Assembly: GCF_003254055.1 (NCBI RefSeq)
Contig: NZ_QKZT01000006.1
Coordinates: forward strand, 22,462-86,461
Direction of reading: 5' to 3'
Origin: Algoriphagus chordae
GTDB taxonomy: Bacteria > Bacteroidota > Bacteroidia > Cytophagales > Cyclobacteriaceae
DNA: 64,000 nucleotides
Below, in pieces: positions 1 to 8,120 of this stretch. A program made the position numbers and the translations under genes. A model generated the notes under the pieces. It was not told the origin of the DNA. It ran no database searches and was given only the letters and a program-made list of their open reading frames with translations. Every line of letters starts with the position of its first letter. The first letter of the stretch is position 1.

Positions 1-108
1 TTTGCAGGGTTATCATTTACACAGCATATTTTAACATAAAATAACCATTGCAACTGCCCCACTTTAAGTATCCGACTATTAGGAAATGCCATTCGAGAAT
101 GGTCAAAA

Positions 109-1005
109 TCAAATCATAGGAAAATATTTATTTTCTACAGAGCCGTCAGCGAATAATTCTAAAATCGCAAAACCTGGTGCTGTTTCGAGGTAATATTGCT
201 TACCGGCAGAATGCTCATCCCCGTCTCCCCACCAAAATCCACTTAAGGAGCCATTGCAGAAATAGTGAACGTCATTGTACCAGGCTCGATCTAGGAGATG
301 CTGATGTCCGCTGAGGCAAACACGCACCTTATCTTTATGGGTATAAAAAAGTTTCTTCAATTCCTTATGGTCACTGTGTTGACCGCCCACCAAGGCATTG
401 GTTATAGAGGTGATAGGGAAATGTGACATGACAAGGGTGGGAGTATTCGGAGCCAAAGCAGCAAGGTCATCTTCTAACCAGCTCATTTGTTCTTCCCCTA
501 GACTGATACCTTCATGATTTCCATCTAGAATTATAAAATGCCAACCTTTTTCATCGAAGCTATAATAAGGGGCTGGCATCTCTAGCCGTTTTACTACATA
601 GGGTTTGCCATACATTTCATCGTCCTGAGAGGGTACGTCCCACCAGGGATCATGATTTCCTATACAGCTATACACTCTGGCCTCTTGGATCTCCGCCCTA
701 AATTGATCCCAAGCTTCCCACTGTTCCAGCGTCCGTTCCCGTGTTACCTTAGCGTATGAGGCATCGTGGATACTATCTCCACCATTCAAATAAAAATCTG
801 GATTATGATCTTTGACAAGTTTGAGCCAGTCAATCGCTCGAATTGGTATATTATCCTCGGGACGAATATGTACATCGGTGATATGGGCAACAGTAAGTAC
901 GGGTGCCTTGGTGTTCTTTTCATTGGCAGCTTTTGCTGAAAAAATGGGCGCAGAAGCCCCGATAGCCATGGTAGCTCCACTTGCCAAAAATTTCCTTCTT
1001 TTCAT
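109..1005 (-). CDS. Tat-exported calcineurin-like metallophosphoesterase
   Basis: This 298-residue protein has the full metallophosphoesterase motif set: D44-x-H46 (ITDVHI), GD at 76-77, GNHD at 116-119, MSHFP near 195 and GHQH near 233. These residues bind a dinuclear metal centre. The N-terminus (KRRKFL followed by a hydrophobic stretch ending SAKA) is a twin-arginine signal, so it should be exported folded to the periplasm. The substrate is unknown; phosphodiesters or phosphomonoesters are typical for the family. It is divergent from the TetR gene, with a palindrome between them at 1131-1140 that could control both. Confidence 0.85.
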   Translation of the reverse strand: MKRRKFLASGATMAIGASAPIFSAKAANEKNTKAPVLTVAHITDVHIRPEDNIPIRAIDWLKLVKDHNPDFYLNGGDSIHDASYAKVTRERTLEQWEAWDQFRAEIQEARVYSCIGNHDPWWDVPSQDDEMYGKPYVVKRLEMPAPYYSFDEKGWHFIILDGNHEGISLGEEQMSWLEDDLAALAPNTPTLVMSHFPITSITNALVGGQHSDHKELKKLFYTHKDKVRVCLSGHQHLLDRAWYNDVHYFCNGSLSGFWWGDGDEHSAGKQYYLETAPGFAILELFADGSVENKYFPMI

Positions 1006-1125
1006 AATTATGCTCTTTAGTACTTCGTTTGGTTTAGTCAGACTTCAAGGAACAATGATTATTTCTCAATTCTAAATCGACTGTCCATATTTCTAAGAAA
1101 ATTTTTTCAATTAGTTTATAATCGA

Positions 1126-1149
1126 TATATTGAACGTTCATTCAATATT
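1126..1149. promoter_or_regulatory. candidate TetR-family operator
   Basis: A perfect 10-bp palindrome, TGAACGTTCA (1131-1140), sits between the divergent metallophosphoesterase and TetR genes and is flanked by ATAT on the left and a further TTCAATAT on the right. TetR regulators usually bind such palindromes beside their own gene. The link to the TetR gene at 1227 is inference from position. Confidence 0.5.
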
Positions 1150-1226
1150 ATATATTGATTATTATGATTCTAGCGAATATTACTATGGCATCAATGATCT
1201 TAACTTTCTTTTAATACTATAATAAT

Positions 1227-1829
1227 ATGGGTAACAAAATTTCAGATGAAAGGAAAAAAGAGATTATTGACGGTTTTTATCATCTTTCAAAACAGAATGG
1301 AATAGAAAACACTTCGATCGCTAAGATTGGTAAGCACCTGGGTATGCCACCAAGTTTGGTGATGCATTACTTTCCTTCCCGTGAAATCCTGATTTCAAAT
1401 TTGATCTCATTTATTTTGGAACGAATGCTACTGATCTATCAGCCGATGCTGGCGGAATTGGAAGAACAAAATTATGCAGATCCACACACTTTTGTAGATC
1501 GCCTTTTTTCCAGAGACTGGAATTTGCTTTTGGATGATGGGGTGTTTTACAGTTGCTATAGCTTGATCTTTAGAAATAAGCGTATCAAAAATGAATATCG
1601 TGCGCTTCATGAGAAGTTGCGAGAAAATCTCAAGGAGATACTCGACAGAGATGAGAATTTGGAAGACAAGGATACCGAGCTTCTGGCGGAGCAGATTTTT
1701 GTGGTAGTAGAGGGCGCTTATTATTACCTCTCGATGTTTGATGACCCTGAAGTTTATGAGCAGAAGGTCGCTATTTTTAAGGATCAGGTCTATGAGCTAT
1801 TGCGAAAGAATGAAGTTCTGTCCTCCTAA
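1227..1829 (+). CDS. TetR/AcrR-family transcriptional regulator
   Basis: A 200-residue protein of typical TetR length. Residues about 8-55 form the three-helix DNA-binding domain, with a recognisable helix-turn-helix (TSIAKIGKHLGMPPSLVMHYFPSR, where HYF is the family signature). The remainder is an all-helical ligand-binding domain that is not conserved enough to predict a ligand. The nearby palindrome at 1131-1140 suggests autoregulation and possibly control of the divergent phosphoesterase. ATG 1227 is the only start that keeps the domain intact without a long tail. Confidence 0.85.
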   Translation: MGNKISDERKKEIIDGFYHLSKQNGIENTSIAKIGKHLGMPPSLVMHYFPSREILISNLISFILERMLLIYQPMLAELEEQNYADPHTFVDRLFSRDWNLLLDDGVFYSCYSLIFRNKRIKNEYRALHEKLRENLKEILDRDENLEDKDTELLAEQIFVVVEGAYYYLSMFDDPEVYEQKVAIFKDQVYELLRKNEVLSS

Positions 1830-1883
1830 GCTCAGAGTATAATGAGCCTATTCGGACAGCTTCAATCGGTCCATAGTTGAGTT

Positions 1884-2411
1884 TTATTCCAACTGGCTTA
1901 GGGACTTCTTATCCAGAGTCATCTCAAAAAAAGTGTACCAATTTTCTCCTTGGTTGAATTCTCCGATTTCGTGCCATTGACCCTTGTCATTAATTCGGAT
2001 GATATACCTAACGGATTCAGTGGGATACCAATAGAATACTTCCTCTTTTAACTCAGATTTGAAAGTCCCCTTTTGCCCAGAGGGAAGATAAGACTGGAAG
2101 TCAAAGTGATTGCTTTCTCCATTAGCAGTAAGAATCGCTAAGGCATTGTGGACAATTTTCCCATCTGATTTGCCCATTCCTTCGATTAGTATGGCTGTAG
2201 AATCCAATTTGAACATTACTTTTTCAGTTTGATCAAAAGTCCTCTTCACTCGATCCTGTCCCATCATCCAGCCTGAACCTTGCCATTCACCAACCAAAAA
2301 CTCTAATTGTTTTACTTGTGATTGGGCTGCGCTATCTGTTTCGCTACTTTGACCATACCCGCTACTTACTATAGAAGCAAAGGTGATAATAAGGGCTATT
2401 AATTTTTTCAT
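1884..2411 (-). CDS. secreted DUF1579-like protein
   Basis: This 175-residue protein has a Sec signal peptide (MKKLIALIITFASIVSSGYGQ). The mature part contains LEFLVGEWQGSGWMMG near residue 37, resembling the start of DUF1579 and THAP4-type beta-barrel domains. It then continues as alternating beta strands with W and F residues. Function is unknown. A 15-bp palindrome lies 16 bp upstream of the start and is repeated upstream of the gene pair at 2459-3323, so it probably belongs to the same small regulon. Confidence 0.65.
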   Translation of the reverse strand: MKKLIALIITFASIVSSGYGQSSETDSAAQSQVKQLEFLVGEWQGSGWMMGQDRVKRTFDQTEKVMFKLDSTAILIEGMGKSDGKIVHNALAILTANGESNHFDFQSYLPSGQKGTFKSELKEEVFYWYPTESVRYIIRINDKGQWHEIGEFNQGENWYTFFEMTLDKKSLSQLE

Positions 2412-2426
2412 GATTTCTATAAATTT

Positions 2427-2441
2427 GTTTATATTATAAAC
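2427..2441. promoter_or_regulatory. palindromic operator, copy 1
   Basis: GTTTATATTATAAAC is a perfect 15-bp palindrome with a single central base, 16 bp upstream of the secreted DUF1579-like gene. A near-identical copy lies at 3355-3369. Both are followed by the same AAATG context. It is a likely binding site for the winged-helix regulator at 2459-2746; that pairing is inferred from position. Confidence 0.6.
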
Positions 2442-2458
2442 TAAATGTTCAAATTTTT

Positions 2459-2746
2459 TTAGGTGATGTAGTTCTTAAGATTTTCCACATAATTCTCAAA
2501 AGCATGTAGGCCATTTTTGGTTACTGCACAGGTAGTTAGCGGTCTTTTGCCCCGGAAGGATTTGGTGATTTTGATATACCCAGCTTTATCCAATTTGTCT
2601 AATTGTACACTCAGGTTTCCTGCAGTAGATTGGGTTTTCTCTTTTAGAAAGGTGAATTCCGCTGTGTCTACACTTATTAGTAAGGACATGACTGCCAGCC
2701 TCAACTGTGAATGTAATAGGGGGTCTAAAGGCTTAAACTCGCTCAC
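2459..2746 (-). CDS. small winged-helix transcriptional regulator
   Basis: A 95-residue single-domain winged-helix protein of the compact MarR/ArsR-like kind common in Bacteroidota. Residues about 10-50 hold the helix-turn-helix (FLKEKTQSTAGNLSVQLDKL) and about 55-72 the beta wing (GYIKITKSFRGKRPLTTC). It overlaps the end of the membrane protein gene upstream by 14 bp, so the two are co-transcribed and translationally coupled. The paired palindromes at 2427-2441 and 3355-3369 are its probable operators. Confidence 0.75.
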   Translation of the reverse strand: MSEFKPLDPLLHSQLRLAVMSLLISVDTAEFTFLKEKTQSTAGNLSVQLDKLDKAGYIKITKSFRGKRPLTTCAVTKNGLHAFENYVENLKNYIT

Positions 2747-3323
2747 GATAGGTGTTTTTCAAATAATAACCAGGCACAAGATATCCCAAAACCATGGCAA
2801 TGCCAGCAACTAAATATTGGTCTAGCACAGGAACCAAGAAGGCGATTATGGCTGCAATTGCCAAAACCAGCGAACCGATCTTCACTACCGAAACCCGTAT
2901 CATCGTCCCCGTGGCAAACATGCCAACAGCTGCCAATAGCAATATCACTGGATTATGGTTGAATCCCAGAACGGGCATAAAACCAAGGATTATGATGATT
3001 GATACAAATACCGCTATCCAGATTTGATTAAGTATCTGATCTAGATGGGTCTTGATTTTGGATTTACTTCTCTTTTGGTAGCTCCAGAAAAAACTATAGA
3101 AAGTAGCCGGTACGACCAAAATCCAAATGTAATATGGGTGTTCATATCCCGCTTTTGCAAGTGCAAAAAAGCCTAGATTGCAAATTGAAATAACCCATCC
3201 CCAAAGCAGCAGATGGAAGCTTCCGTCTCCCGCAGCTTCCTTTTTTGCCTTAGCTATCATATCTGTGATGATAGCCAAAGACTCGTTACCAGTTAGTGAT
3301 TTTTCCATAAGTGTATGTTTCAT
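2733..3323 (-). CDS. multi-pass inner-membrane protein of unknown function
   Basis: A 196-residue protein with a charged N-terminal segment (about 1-38) and about six hydrophobic helices between residues 38 and 190. No catalytic motif is visible and I do not recognise a named family with confidence. It is the first gene of a two-gene operon with the winged-helix regulator, which suggests a sensed or regulated membrane function. The palindrome at 3355-3369 lies 32 bp upstream of the start. Confidence 0.6.
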   Translation of the reverse strand: MKHTLMEKSLTGNESLAIITDMIAKAKKEAAGDGSFHLLLWGWVISICNLGFFALAKAGYEHPYYIWILVVPATFYSFFWSYQKRSKSKIKTHLDQILNQIWIAVFVSIIIILGFMPVLGFNHNPVILLLAAVGMFATGTMIRVSVVKIGSLVLAIAAIIAFLVPVLDQYLVAGIAMVLGYLVPGYYLKNTYRERV

Positions 3324-3354
3324 TTAATTATCATTACGATGTAAATGTAAATAA

Positions 3355-3369
3355 GTTTATAATATAAAC
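3355..3369. promoter_or_regulatory. palindromic operator, copy 2
   Basis: GTTTATAATATAAAC, a perfect 15-bp palindrome differing only in the central base from the copy at 2427-2441. It lies upstream of the membrane-protein/regulator operon, as expected for autoregulation. Confidence 0.6.
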
Positions 3370-3511
3370 CAAATGATTTAATCAACTGAATTTTAGTTGC
3401 TTAATCCTATGTCTCCAGGCATTTAATGTCAAAGCCAAATTTCTAAGCTTCCTAAATTCATTTATAAGTACATTTTCTTATCTTCCCTATTCAACCCTTT
3501 TACGTCTAATC

Positions 3512-3964
3512 ATGAAGAATATTTTTCACCCGCAGATTGTACAGGAGCTTATAGATCGAATCAATCTGCTCACGCCAGAGACTACGCCTCGCTGGGGGAT
3601 TATGCGAGTAGATCAAATGATGGCTCATTGCTCGGTGGCTTACGAAATGGCCTATACTGACAAGTACCCCAAGCCGAATGCGTTTATGAGGTTTATACTT
3701 AAAACATTTGTGAAGAAGGGCGTCGTAGGCGAGAAGCCTTATCCTAGAAATGCTAGAACAGCCCCCGCTTTTGTGATAGCAGAGCGAAGGGATTTCGAGA
3801 CTGAAAAGGCACTCTTGATTAGTTATCTGGAGAAAACACGTGATCTGGGAATAGCACATTTTGAAGGAAAAGAATCTCTTTCTTTTGGTCCACTTACAGC
3901 TCAGGAATGGAATAGTCTTTTCTACAAACACCTTGATCATCACTTGACTCAATTCGGTGTATGA
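3512..3964 (+). CDS. DUF1569 (DinB-like) protein
   Basis: A 150-residue protein matching the DUF1569 pattern: PRWGIMRVDQMMAHCSVAYEM near residues 26-46, then PYPRNARTAPAF, and a C-terminal HLDHHLTQFG. The histidines at the WGxMxxxQMxxH site and in HLDHH resemble the metal-binding helices of the DinB superfamily. Biochemical function is unknown. It overlaps the next gene by 4 bp (ATGA), so the two are translated together. Confidence 0.75.
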   Translation: MKNIFHPQIVQELIDRINLLTPETTPRWGIMRVDQMMAHCSVAYEMAYTDKYPKPNAFMRFILKTFVKKGVVGEKPYPRNARTAPAFVIAERRDFETEKALLISYLEKTRDLGIAHFEGKESLSFGPLTAQEWNSLFYKHLDHHLTQFGV

Positions 3965-4329
3965 TACATCCAGCGAAATCCATTCGGACATTTATCGGGG
4001 CCAAAGACTATGCGGAGAGCATCAGGTTTTATGAAATCCTTGGCTTCAATGTACGCGCTGTAAGTCCCAATATGTCGCTCGTTACGGTTAAGGAGAATAT
4101 CGCATTTTACCTACAAGATGCTTATCTGAAGCCCTGGTGTGAAAACTCCATGATTTTTCTAGAGATCGAGGATGATCTGGAATCTTACTGGGAAGCAATC
4201 AAAGTTCTTGGCTTGCCTGATAAATTCCCAGGCACCAAATTGAGTGCTATCCAACACAGTGACTGGGGAAATGAATTTTTTCTCCATGATCCAGCCGGAG
4301 TACTTTGGCATTTTGGGAATTTCAAGTAA
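3961..4329 (+). CDS. VOC-family (glyoxalase/bleomycin-resistance-like) protein
   Basis: A 122-residue protein with the beta-alpha-beta-beta-beta arrangement of the vicinal-oxygen-chelate fold. Its N-terminal half has KDYAESIRFYEILGF and its end has NEFFLHDPAGVLWHFGN, which carries the usual late metal/ligand segment. It could be a lyase, dioxygenase or antibiotic-binding protein; the residues do not decide. It is translationally coupled (ATGA overlap) to the DUF1569 gene. Confidence 0.8.
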   Translation: MIHPAKSIRTFIGAKDYAESIRFYEILGFNVRAVSPNMSLVTVKENIAFYLQDAYLKPWCENSMIFLEIEDDLESYWEAIKVLGLPDKFPGTKLSAIQHSDWGNEFFLHDPAGVLWHFGNFK

Positions 4330-4438
4330 AAAACAGGGAATCGACCATAATGAAAACTATGTTTTTGAAACTTTGTTATTTTTTAGTACGTTCAAAATCA
4401 GTGTATTGCAAATGTTAACTCTTTATCCAAAAATCTCT

Positions 4439-5056
4439 ATGAAAAAGTCAACCTTATTATTTTTACTGATTTTCATTTTTGGCATCTCTGCTGCTTTTGC
4501 GCAGAATTCTGATTCCCCACATGAAATGAATCAGCTGTTTAGCAAAAACCTTAAATATCCAACTGAGGCAAGAAGACTAAATGCTCAAGAGACTGTAGTG
4601 GTATCGATCAATGTCGATAAGGAGGGGGTTATTACAGACGAGGTTGAAATCCTATCTGGTGAAAATGAGCAGCTCAGAACAGAAGTTCTCAGAGTCATAC
4701 AATTAGTAGGAGATAAGTGGGATCCTTCATTTTTAACAGATCATAAAGCTGGGGAAGATTATTTGTTGACAATTCAGTTTAAGCTCCACGGGCAAAACGA
4801 TACCGGCGAACGATTTAATTCTGTTGCCCACAGATTGAAAGACTTGCCTGAACTTCTAAATGAAATCAATGAGAAGATTGAGCAAAATCCATTTTCTTCC
4901 CAGTTGTATTTATTCAGAGCAGAGATTTACCTAGATATGGGGGAAAAAGTACGTGCTGAAATGGATGCCAATCAAGCTGAGTTTTTGAAGAAGAAAACAC
5001 TCAGTGAGATTGTAGTAGTGGGCTATGGAGCTGTGAAAAAAGCCAGCACAATTTGA
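4439..5056 (+). CDS. periplasmic TonB-domain protein with SusC-like C-terminal tail
   Basis: A 205-residue protein with a Sec signal (MKKSTLLFLLIFIFGISAAFAQ). An open frame extends upstream to 4244, but ATG 4439 starts this signal peptide and is chosen. Residues about 30-125 resemble the TonB C-terminal domain (YPTEARRLNAQETVVVSINVDKEGVITD). A TPR-like helical pair follows (about 150-185). The last 18 residues read LSEIVVVGYGAVKKASTI, which looks like the EVVVVGYG motif of SusC/RagA receptors. Role unknown; a homologue with the same layout is at 10301-10939. Confidence 0.7.
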   Translation: MKKSTLLFLLIFIFGISAAFAQNSDSPHEMNQLFSKNLKYPTEARRLNAQETVVVSINVDKEGVITDEVEILSGENEQLRTEVLRVIQLVGDKWDPSFLTDHKAGEDYLLTIQFKLHGQNDTGERFNSVAHRLKDLPELLNEINEKIEQNPFSSQLYLFRAEIYLDMGEKVRAEMDANQAEFLKKKTLSEIVVVGYGAVKKASTI

Positions 5057-5080
5057 GAATGAAATCATAAAAATGAATAG

Positions 5081-5107
5081 AGAGGAGGTTTTGATGACCT
5101 CCTTTTT
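5081..5107 (+). terminator. Rho-independent terminator
   Basis: AGGAGGT (5083-5089), a 7-nt loop, then ACCTCCT (5097-5103) running into five T residues. It lies 27 bp after the TonB-domain gene. Confidence 0.8.
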
Positions 5108-5210
5108 AGTTATCCACAATAGATACCTGTTGCCATTTCGATAGAAATCTATATTTTTTCTTCTTCGGTCTGATTCTTGATGTTTTTGCGTAAATCAGAA
5201 TTAATTATCT

Positions 5211-5669
5211 ATGAACAGAATTTTGCTCATACTTGGTCTATTTACCTCACTAGCACTCTTGGCTTCCTGTTCCAATTCGGAACAAAAAACGGGCTTGGAG
5301 GAAGAGATTGCCCTAGAAGAAAACATACTATATAACCAAGATAACTCTGCCACCTCACTTGACTGGAATGGTACCTATGAAGGCATTGTGCCTTGCGCTA
5401 GTTGCGAAGGAATAGAAACCAGGCTAACACTCAATACTGATCTCACTTATAAATTAGTCACCAACTACTTGGGTAGAAATGACGCATTGGAGCAAGAAAA
5501 CACGGGTTCTTTCACCTGGGATAAAACAGGTTCTATTATTACGCTAGCTAAAGTAGCCCAAGGTCCAAGGCAGTATAAAGTTGGTGAGAATCGCATTTGG
5601 CAGCTAGATATGAAGGGGAAAATAATCAAAGGAGATCTAGCGGATCATTACATTCTTACCAAGAAATAG
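5211..5669 (+). CDS. NlpE-like lipoprotein
   Basis: A 152-residue protein with a lipoprotein signal ending LLASC (Cys20). The mature domain contains DWNGTYEGIVPCASCEGIETRLTL, the N-terminal NlpE signature with its CxxC motif, which in E. coli NlpE relates to copper and surface sensing. It matches the NlpE N-terminal barrel only, with no second domain. The LysR gene is convergent and its stop lies 1 bp away. Confidence 0.8.
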   Translation: MNRILLILGLFTSLALLASCSNSEQKTGLEEEIALEENILYNQDNSATSLDWNGTYEGIVPCASCEGIETRLTLNTDLTYKLVTNYLGRNDALEQENTGSFTWDKTGSIITLAKVAQGPRQYKVGENRIWQLDMKGKIIKGDLADHYILTKK

Positions 5670-5670
5670 T

Positions 5671-6603
5671 TTATTTGAATCGCACGACCTTGCCATGAGC
5701 CTTGGAGCTCATCTCTTGAGGAATGGAGTCAGAGATTTCCTTGAATAATAATTCTACGAGTTTCTGCTTGAGGAAATTTCGGTTTAAAATAATGCTCACC
5801 TCTCGTGTAGGAGGAACCCCTTCAAATGGCCTTAGTCTAGTTTTTTCCTCATCTGATAGCTCCAGCGTTGCCAATTCGGGGAGAAGCGTTACTCCCTTAT
5901 ATCGATTGACCATGTTTTTCAACCCTTCCAGTGATCCACTTTCATAGTGGAAATTTTTGGGACCGCTCAGACTTGGGTCACAGAGATTAATCACTTGATC
6001 TCGGAAGCAATGCCCTTGCTGTAGCACCCAAAAATCTTCTTGTAGAACTTTCTCTGGATGGAAAACATCTTCTTTTAGCAAAGGGTGATCTTTGGATAAG
6101 TAAGCGAAAAATTTTTCGTAAAACATAGGTTTCTCTACAATACCAGTATCCTGGTAAGGTGTCACGATAATGCCTAGATCCAGTTCATCATTTTTTAGCT
6201 TTTTCACCACATCTTCCGTGACCATTTCCTGAACTTCCAATTTCACTTTTGGGTATTTTTCTAGAAACTTCCGGATAAAAAGGTGCAGTAAATAAGGGGC
6301 TAGGGTAGGAATGATTCCAAGTTTGATCAGTCCAGATATATCACCTTTCAGATCGGCCACCAATTCAAAAATCCCCCTACTCTCAGACACCACTTTTTTC
6401 GCCTGCTCGATGATTTTCACGCCCATCATTGTGGGGATCACGGGCATTTTACTTCGATCAAAAAGAATAACGCCCAAGTCACGCTCCAGTTTACTCAATT
6501 GAGCACTCAGGGTAGGTTGTGTCACAAAACAGCTTTCCGCAGCCTGTCCAAAGTGGCGGTGTTTATCTACGGCAATCAGGTATTCCAGTTGTTGTATGGT
6601 CAT
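5671..6603 (-). CDS. oxyR: hydrogen-peroxide-responsive LysR regulator OxyR
   Basis: A 310-residue LysR protein when started at ATG 6603 (MTIQQLEYLIAVD); the frame stays open to 6717, but the extra 38 residues do not fit the family. The helix-turn-helix is at about 18-38 (FGQAAESCFVTQPTLSAQLSKLE). Two cysteines at 199 and 208 (GHCFRDQVINLC) match the position and spacing of the E. coli OxyR redox pair, so peroxide should form a disulfide that switches the protein. Likely targets include nearby redox genes, but no site was identified. Confidence 0.88.
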   Translation of the reverse strand: MTIQQLEYLIAVDKHRHFGQAAESCFVTQPTLSAQLSKLERDLGVILFDRSKMPVIPTMMGVKIIEQAKKVVSESRGIFELVADLKGDISGLIKLGIIPTLAPYLLHLFIRKFLEKYPKVKLEVQEMVTEDVVKKLKNDELDLGIIVTPYQDTGIVEKPMFYEKFFAYLSKDHPLLKEDVFHPEKVLQEDFWVLQQGHCFRDQVINLCDPSLSGPKNFHYESGSLEGLKNMVNRYKGVTLLPELATLELSDEEKTRLRPFEGVPPTREVSIILNRNFLKQKLVELLFKEISDSIPQEMSSKAHGKVVRFK

Positions 6604-6780
6604 AAGATAGGCTTCTCTGAGTTTAAAGTAGAAATCTCCCAAAAGAGTTTCTTCCATAATCCATAAGGACAAATACTTTTGGTCAAATAGCCTCTGGAAT
6701 ATTTTTCTGTCGTTCAAAAAAGCAGTACTTTATTTCACTAAAATCAAATACTCCATTCATAACCTTCAATATCTCTAGTA

Positions 6781-8088
6781 ATGAGCAAATCAAATTTTTC
6801 CCGAAGGAAGTTTCTAACTGCTTCCATCCTCAGTACAGTCGGCCTTGGTGCTATTCCTTCCTTAAGTTTTGGTAAAAATGTCAGTTCAATGGCCGATAGC
6901 GCCAAAGTTCGATTAGGATTTATCGGAGTGGGAAGACAGGCGATGGGTCTGCTTAACAACATGATGAAGAATCCCTTGGTGGATGTAGTGGCTGGTGCGG
7001 ATGTTTATGAGATTAAATTGGATAGATTCAAACAGCGCGTGGCCAAGCTTTATGCTGATGAAAAAAGAACGGCTCCTGCATTAAAAGTGTATGCTGATTA
7101 TAAAGAGTTACTCACAAATCCAGAAGTAGATGCGGTGGTAATTGCCTCGCCTGACCACTGGCATGCGATGATGGCGATCGATGCCTGTCATGCCAATAAG
7201 GATATTTACTTGGAGAAGCCACTCACTTTTACAGTACATGAAGGCCAAGAATTAGTAAAGGCTGTTCGCTCAAACGGTACCGTCCTAGCAGTAGGAAGCA
7301 TGCAGCGTTCTGGGGCAAATTTCCAGCATGCCGCTCGGATGGTCCAAAAAGGGATGCTAGGAGATATCAAACAAGTTTTGGTTAATGTAGGAACTCCGCC
7401 ACATCCTAAACCTTATGATTTACCTGCTCAGCCGGTTCCTGCTGGTTTGGATTGGAAAACTTGGACAGGTCCACTTCCAGATATTCATTACAATGAAGAG
7501 TTGGATCCGCCTATCAGTCTGAATCCTGAGCAGAATGAGAAAGTATGGGGAGCTTGGCGCTGGTACAAGGAGACAGGCGGTGGATTGATGACTGATTGGG
7601 GAGCACACATGATTGACGTCGCTCAGTGGGGGCTTGGAATGGATAGAAATGGTCCGGTGGAGGTTATCCCTGCTTCTGGCTCGACTCCGCTGACTTACAA
7701 ATATGCCAATGGGATAGAAATGCTAATTACCTCCTTTGACAAAGGTCGACAGGGCGTAAAGTTCTTAGGGGAAAAAGGCTGGATTAAAGTTTCCAGAGGT
7801 CAATATGATACTGATGTTGCAGCCTGTGAGCGCAAATTTTCAAAGGATGAGTTAGGTTTTGGCGCACATCATGTAGATTTTATTACATCAATTATTCAAA
7901 GAAAAGATCCGGTGGTGCCGGTAGAAATCGGCCATAGTTCCTGTACCGTTTGTACGATTGGAAATATAGCGCATGAATTAGGTAGACCAGTAAAATGGAA
8001 TCCAATCGCACAGGGATTTGAAGATGATTGGGAGGCCAATATGAAGCTGCATTATAACTACCAACATGGCTATTCATTGAAAACCTAG
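6781..8088 (+). CDS. Tat-exported Gfo/Idh/MocA-family oxidoreductase
   Basis: A 435-residue protein with a twin-arginine signal (NFSRRKFLTASILSTVGLG). The Rossmann domain begins at about residue 40 (KVRLGFIGVGRQ) and carries the family motif LEKPLTFT near 150, whose lysine is usually catalytic. The C-terminal alpha/beta domain includes DWGAHMIDVAQW. Periplasmic members act on sugars or sugar derivatives using a tightly held NAD(P). It is 32 bp upstream of the double thioredoxin lipoprotein. Substrate unknown. Confidence 0.85.
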   Translation: MSKSNFSRRKFLTASILSTVGLGAIPSLSFGKNVSSMADSAKVRLGFIGVGRQAMGLLNNMMKNPLVDVVAGADVYEIKLDRFKQRVAKLYADEKRTAPALKVYADYKELLTNPEVDAVVIASPDHWHAMMAIDACHANKDIYLEKPLTFTVHEGQELVKAVRSNGTVLAVGSMQRSGANFQHAARMVQKGMLGDIKQVLVNVGTPPHPKPYDLPAQPVPAGLDWKTWTGPLPDIHYNEELDPPISLNPEQNEKVWGAWRWYKETGGGLMTDWGAHMIDVAQWGLGMDRNGPVEVIPASGSTPLTYKYANGIEMLITSFDKGRQGVKFLGEKGWIKVSRGQYDTDVAACERKFSKDELGFGAHHVDFITSIIQRKDPVVPVEIGHSSCTVCTIGNIAHELGRPVKWNPIAQGFEDDWEANMKLHYNYQHGYSLKT

Positions 8089-8120
8089 TAAACTTAACAA
8101 TCCCTGTAACCCAAAAAGCT

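Noticed and set aside
3506..3991. 161-codon minus-strand frame opposite the DUF1569 gene
   Set aside because: The plus-strand frame has a clear DUF1569 match and couples to the next gene, so this one is a shadow.
4244..4438. Longer N-terminus for the TonB-domain protein
   Set aside because: It overlaps the VOC gene and would bury the signal peptide that begins at 4439.
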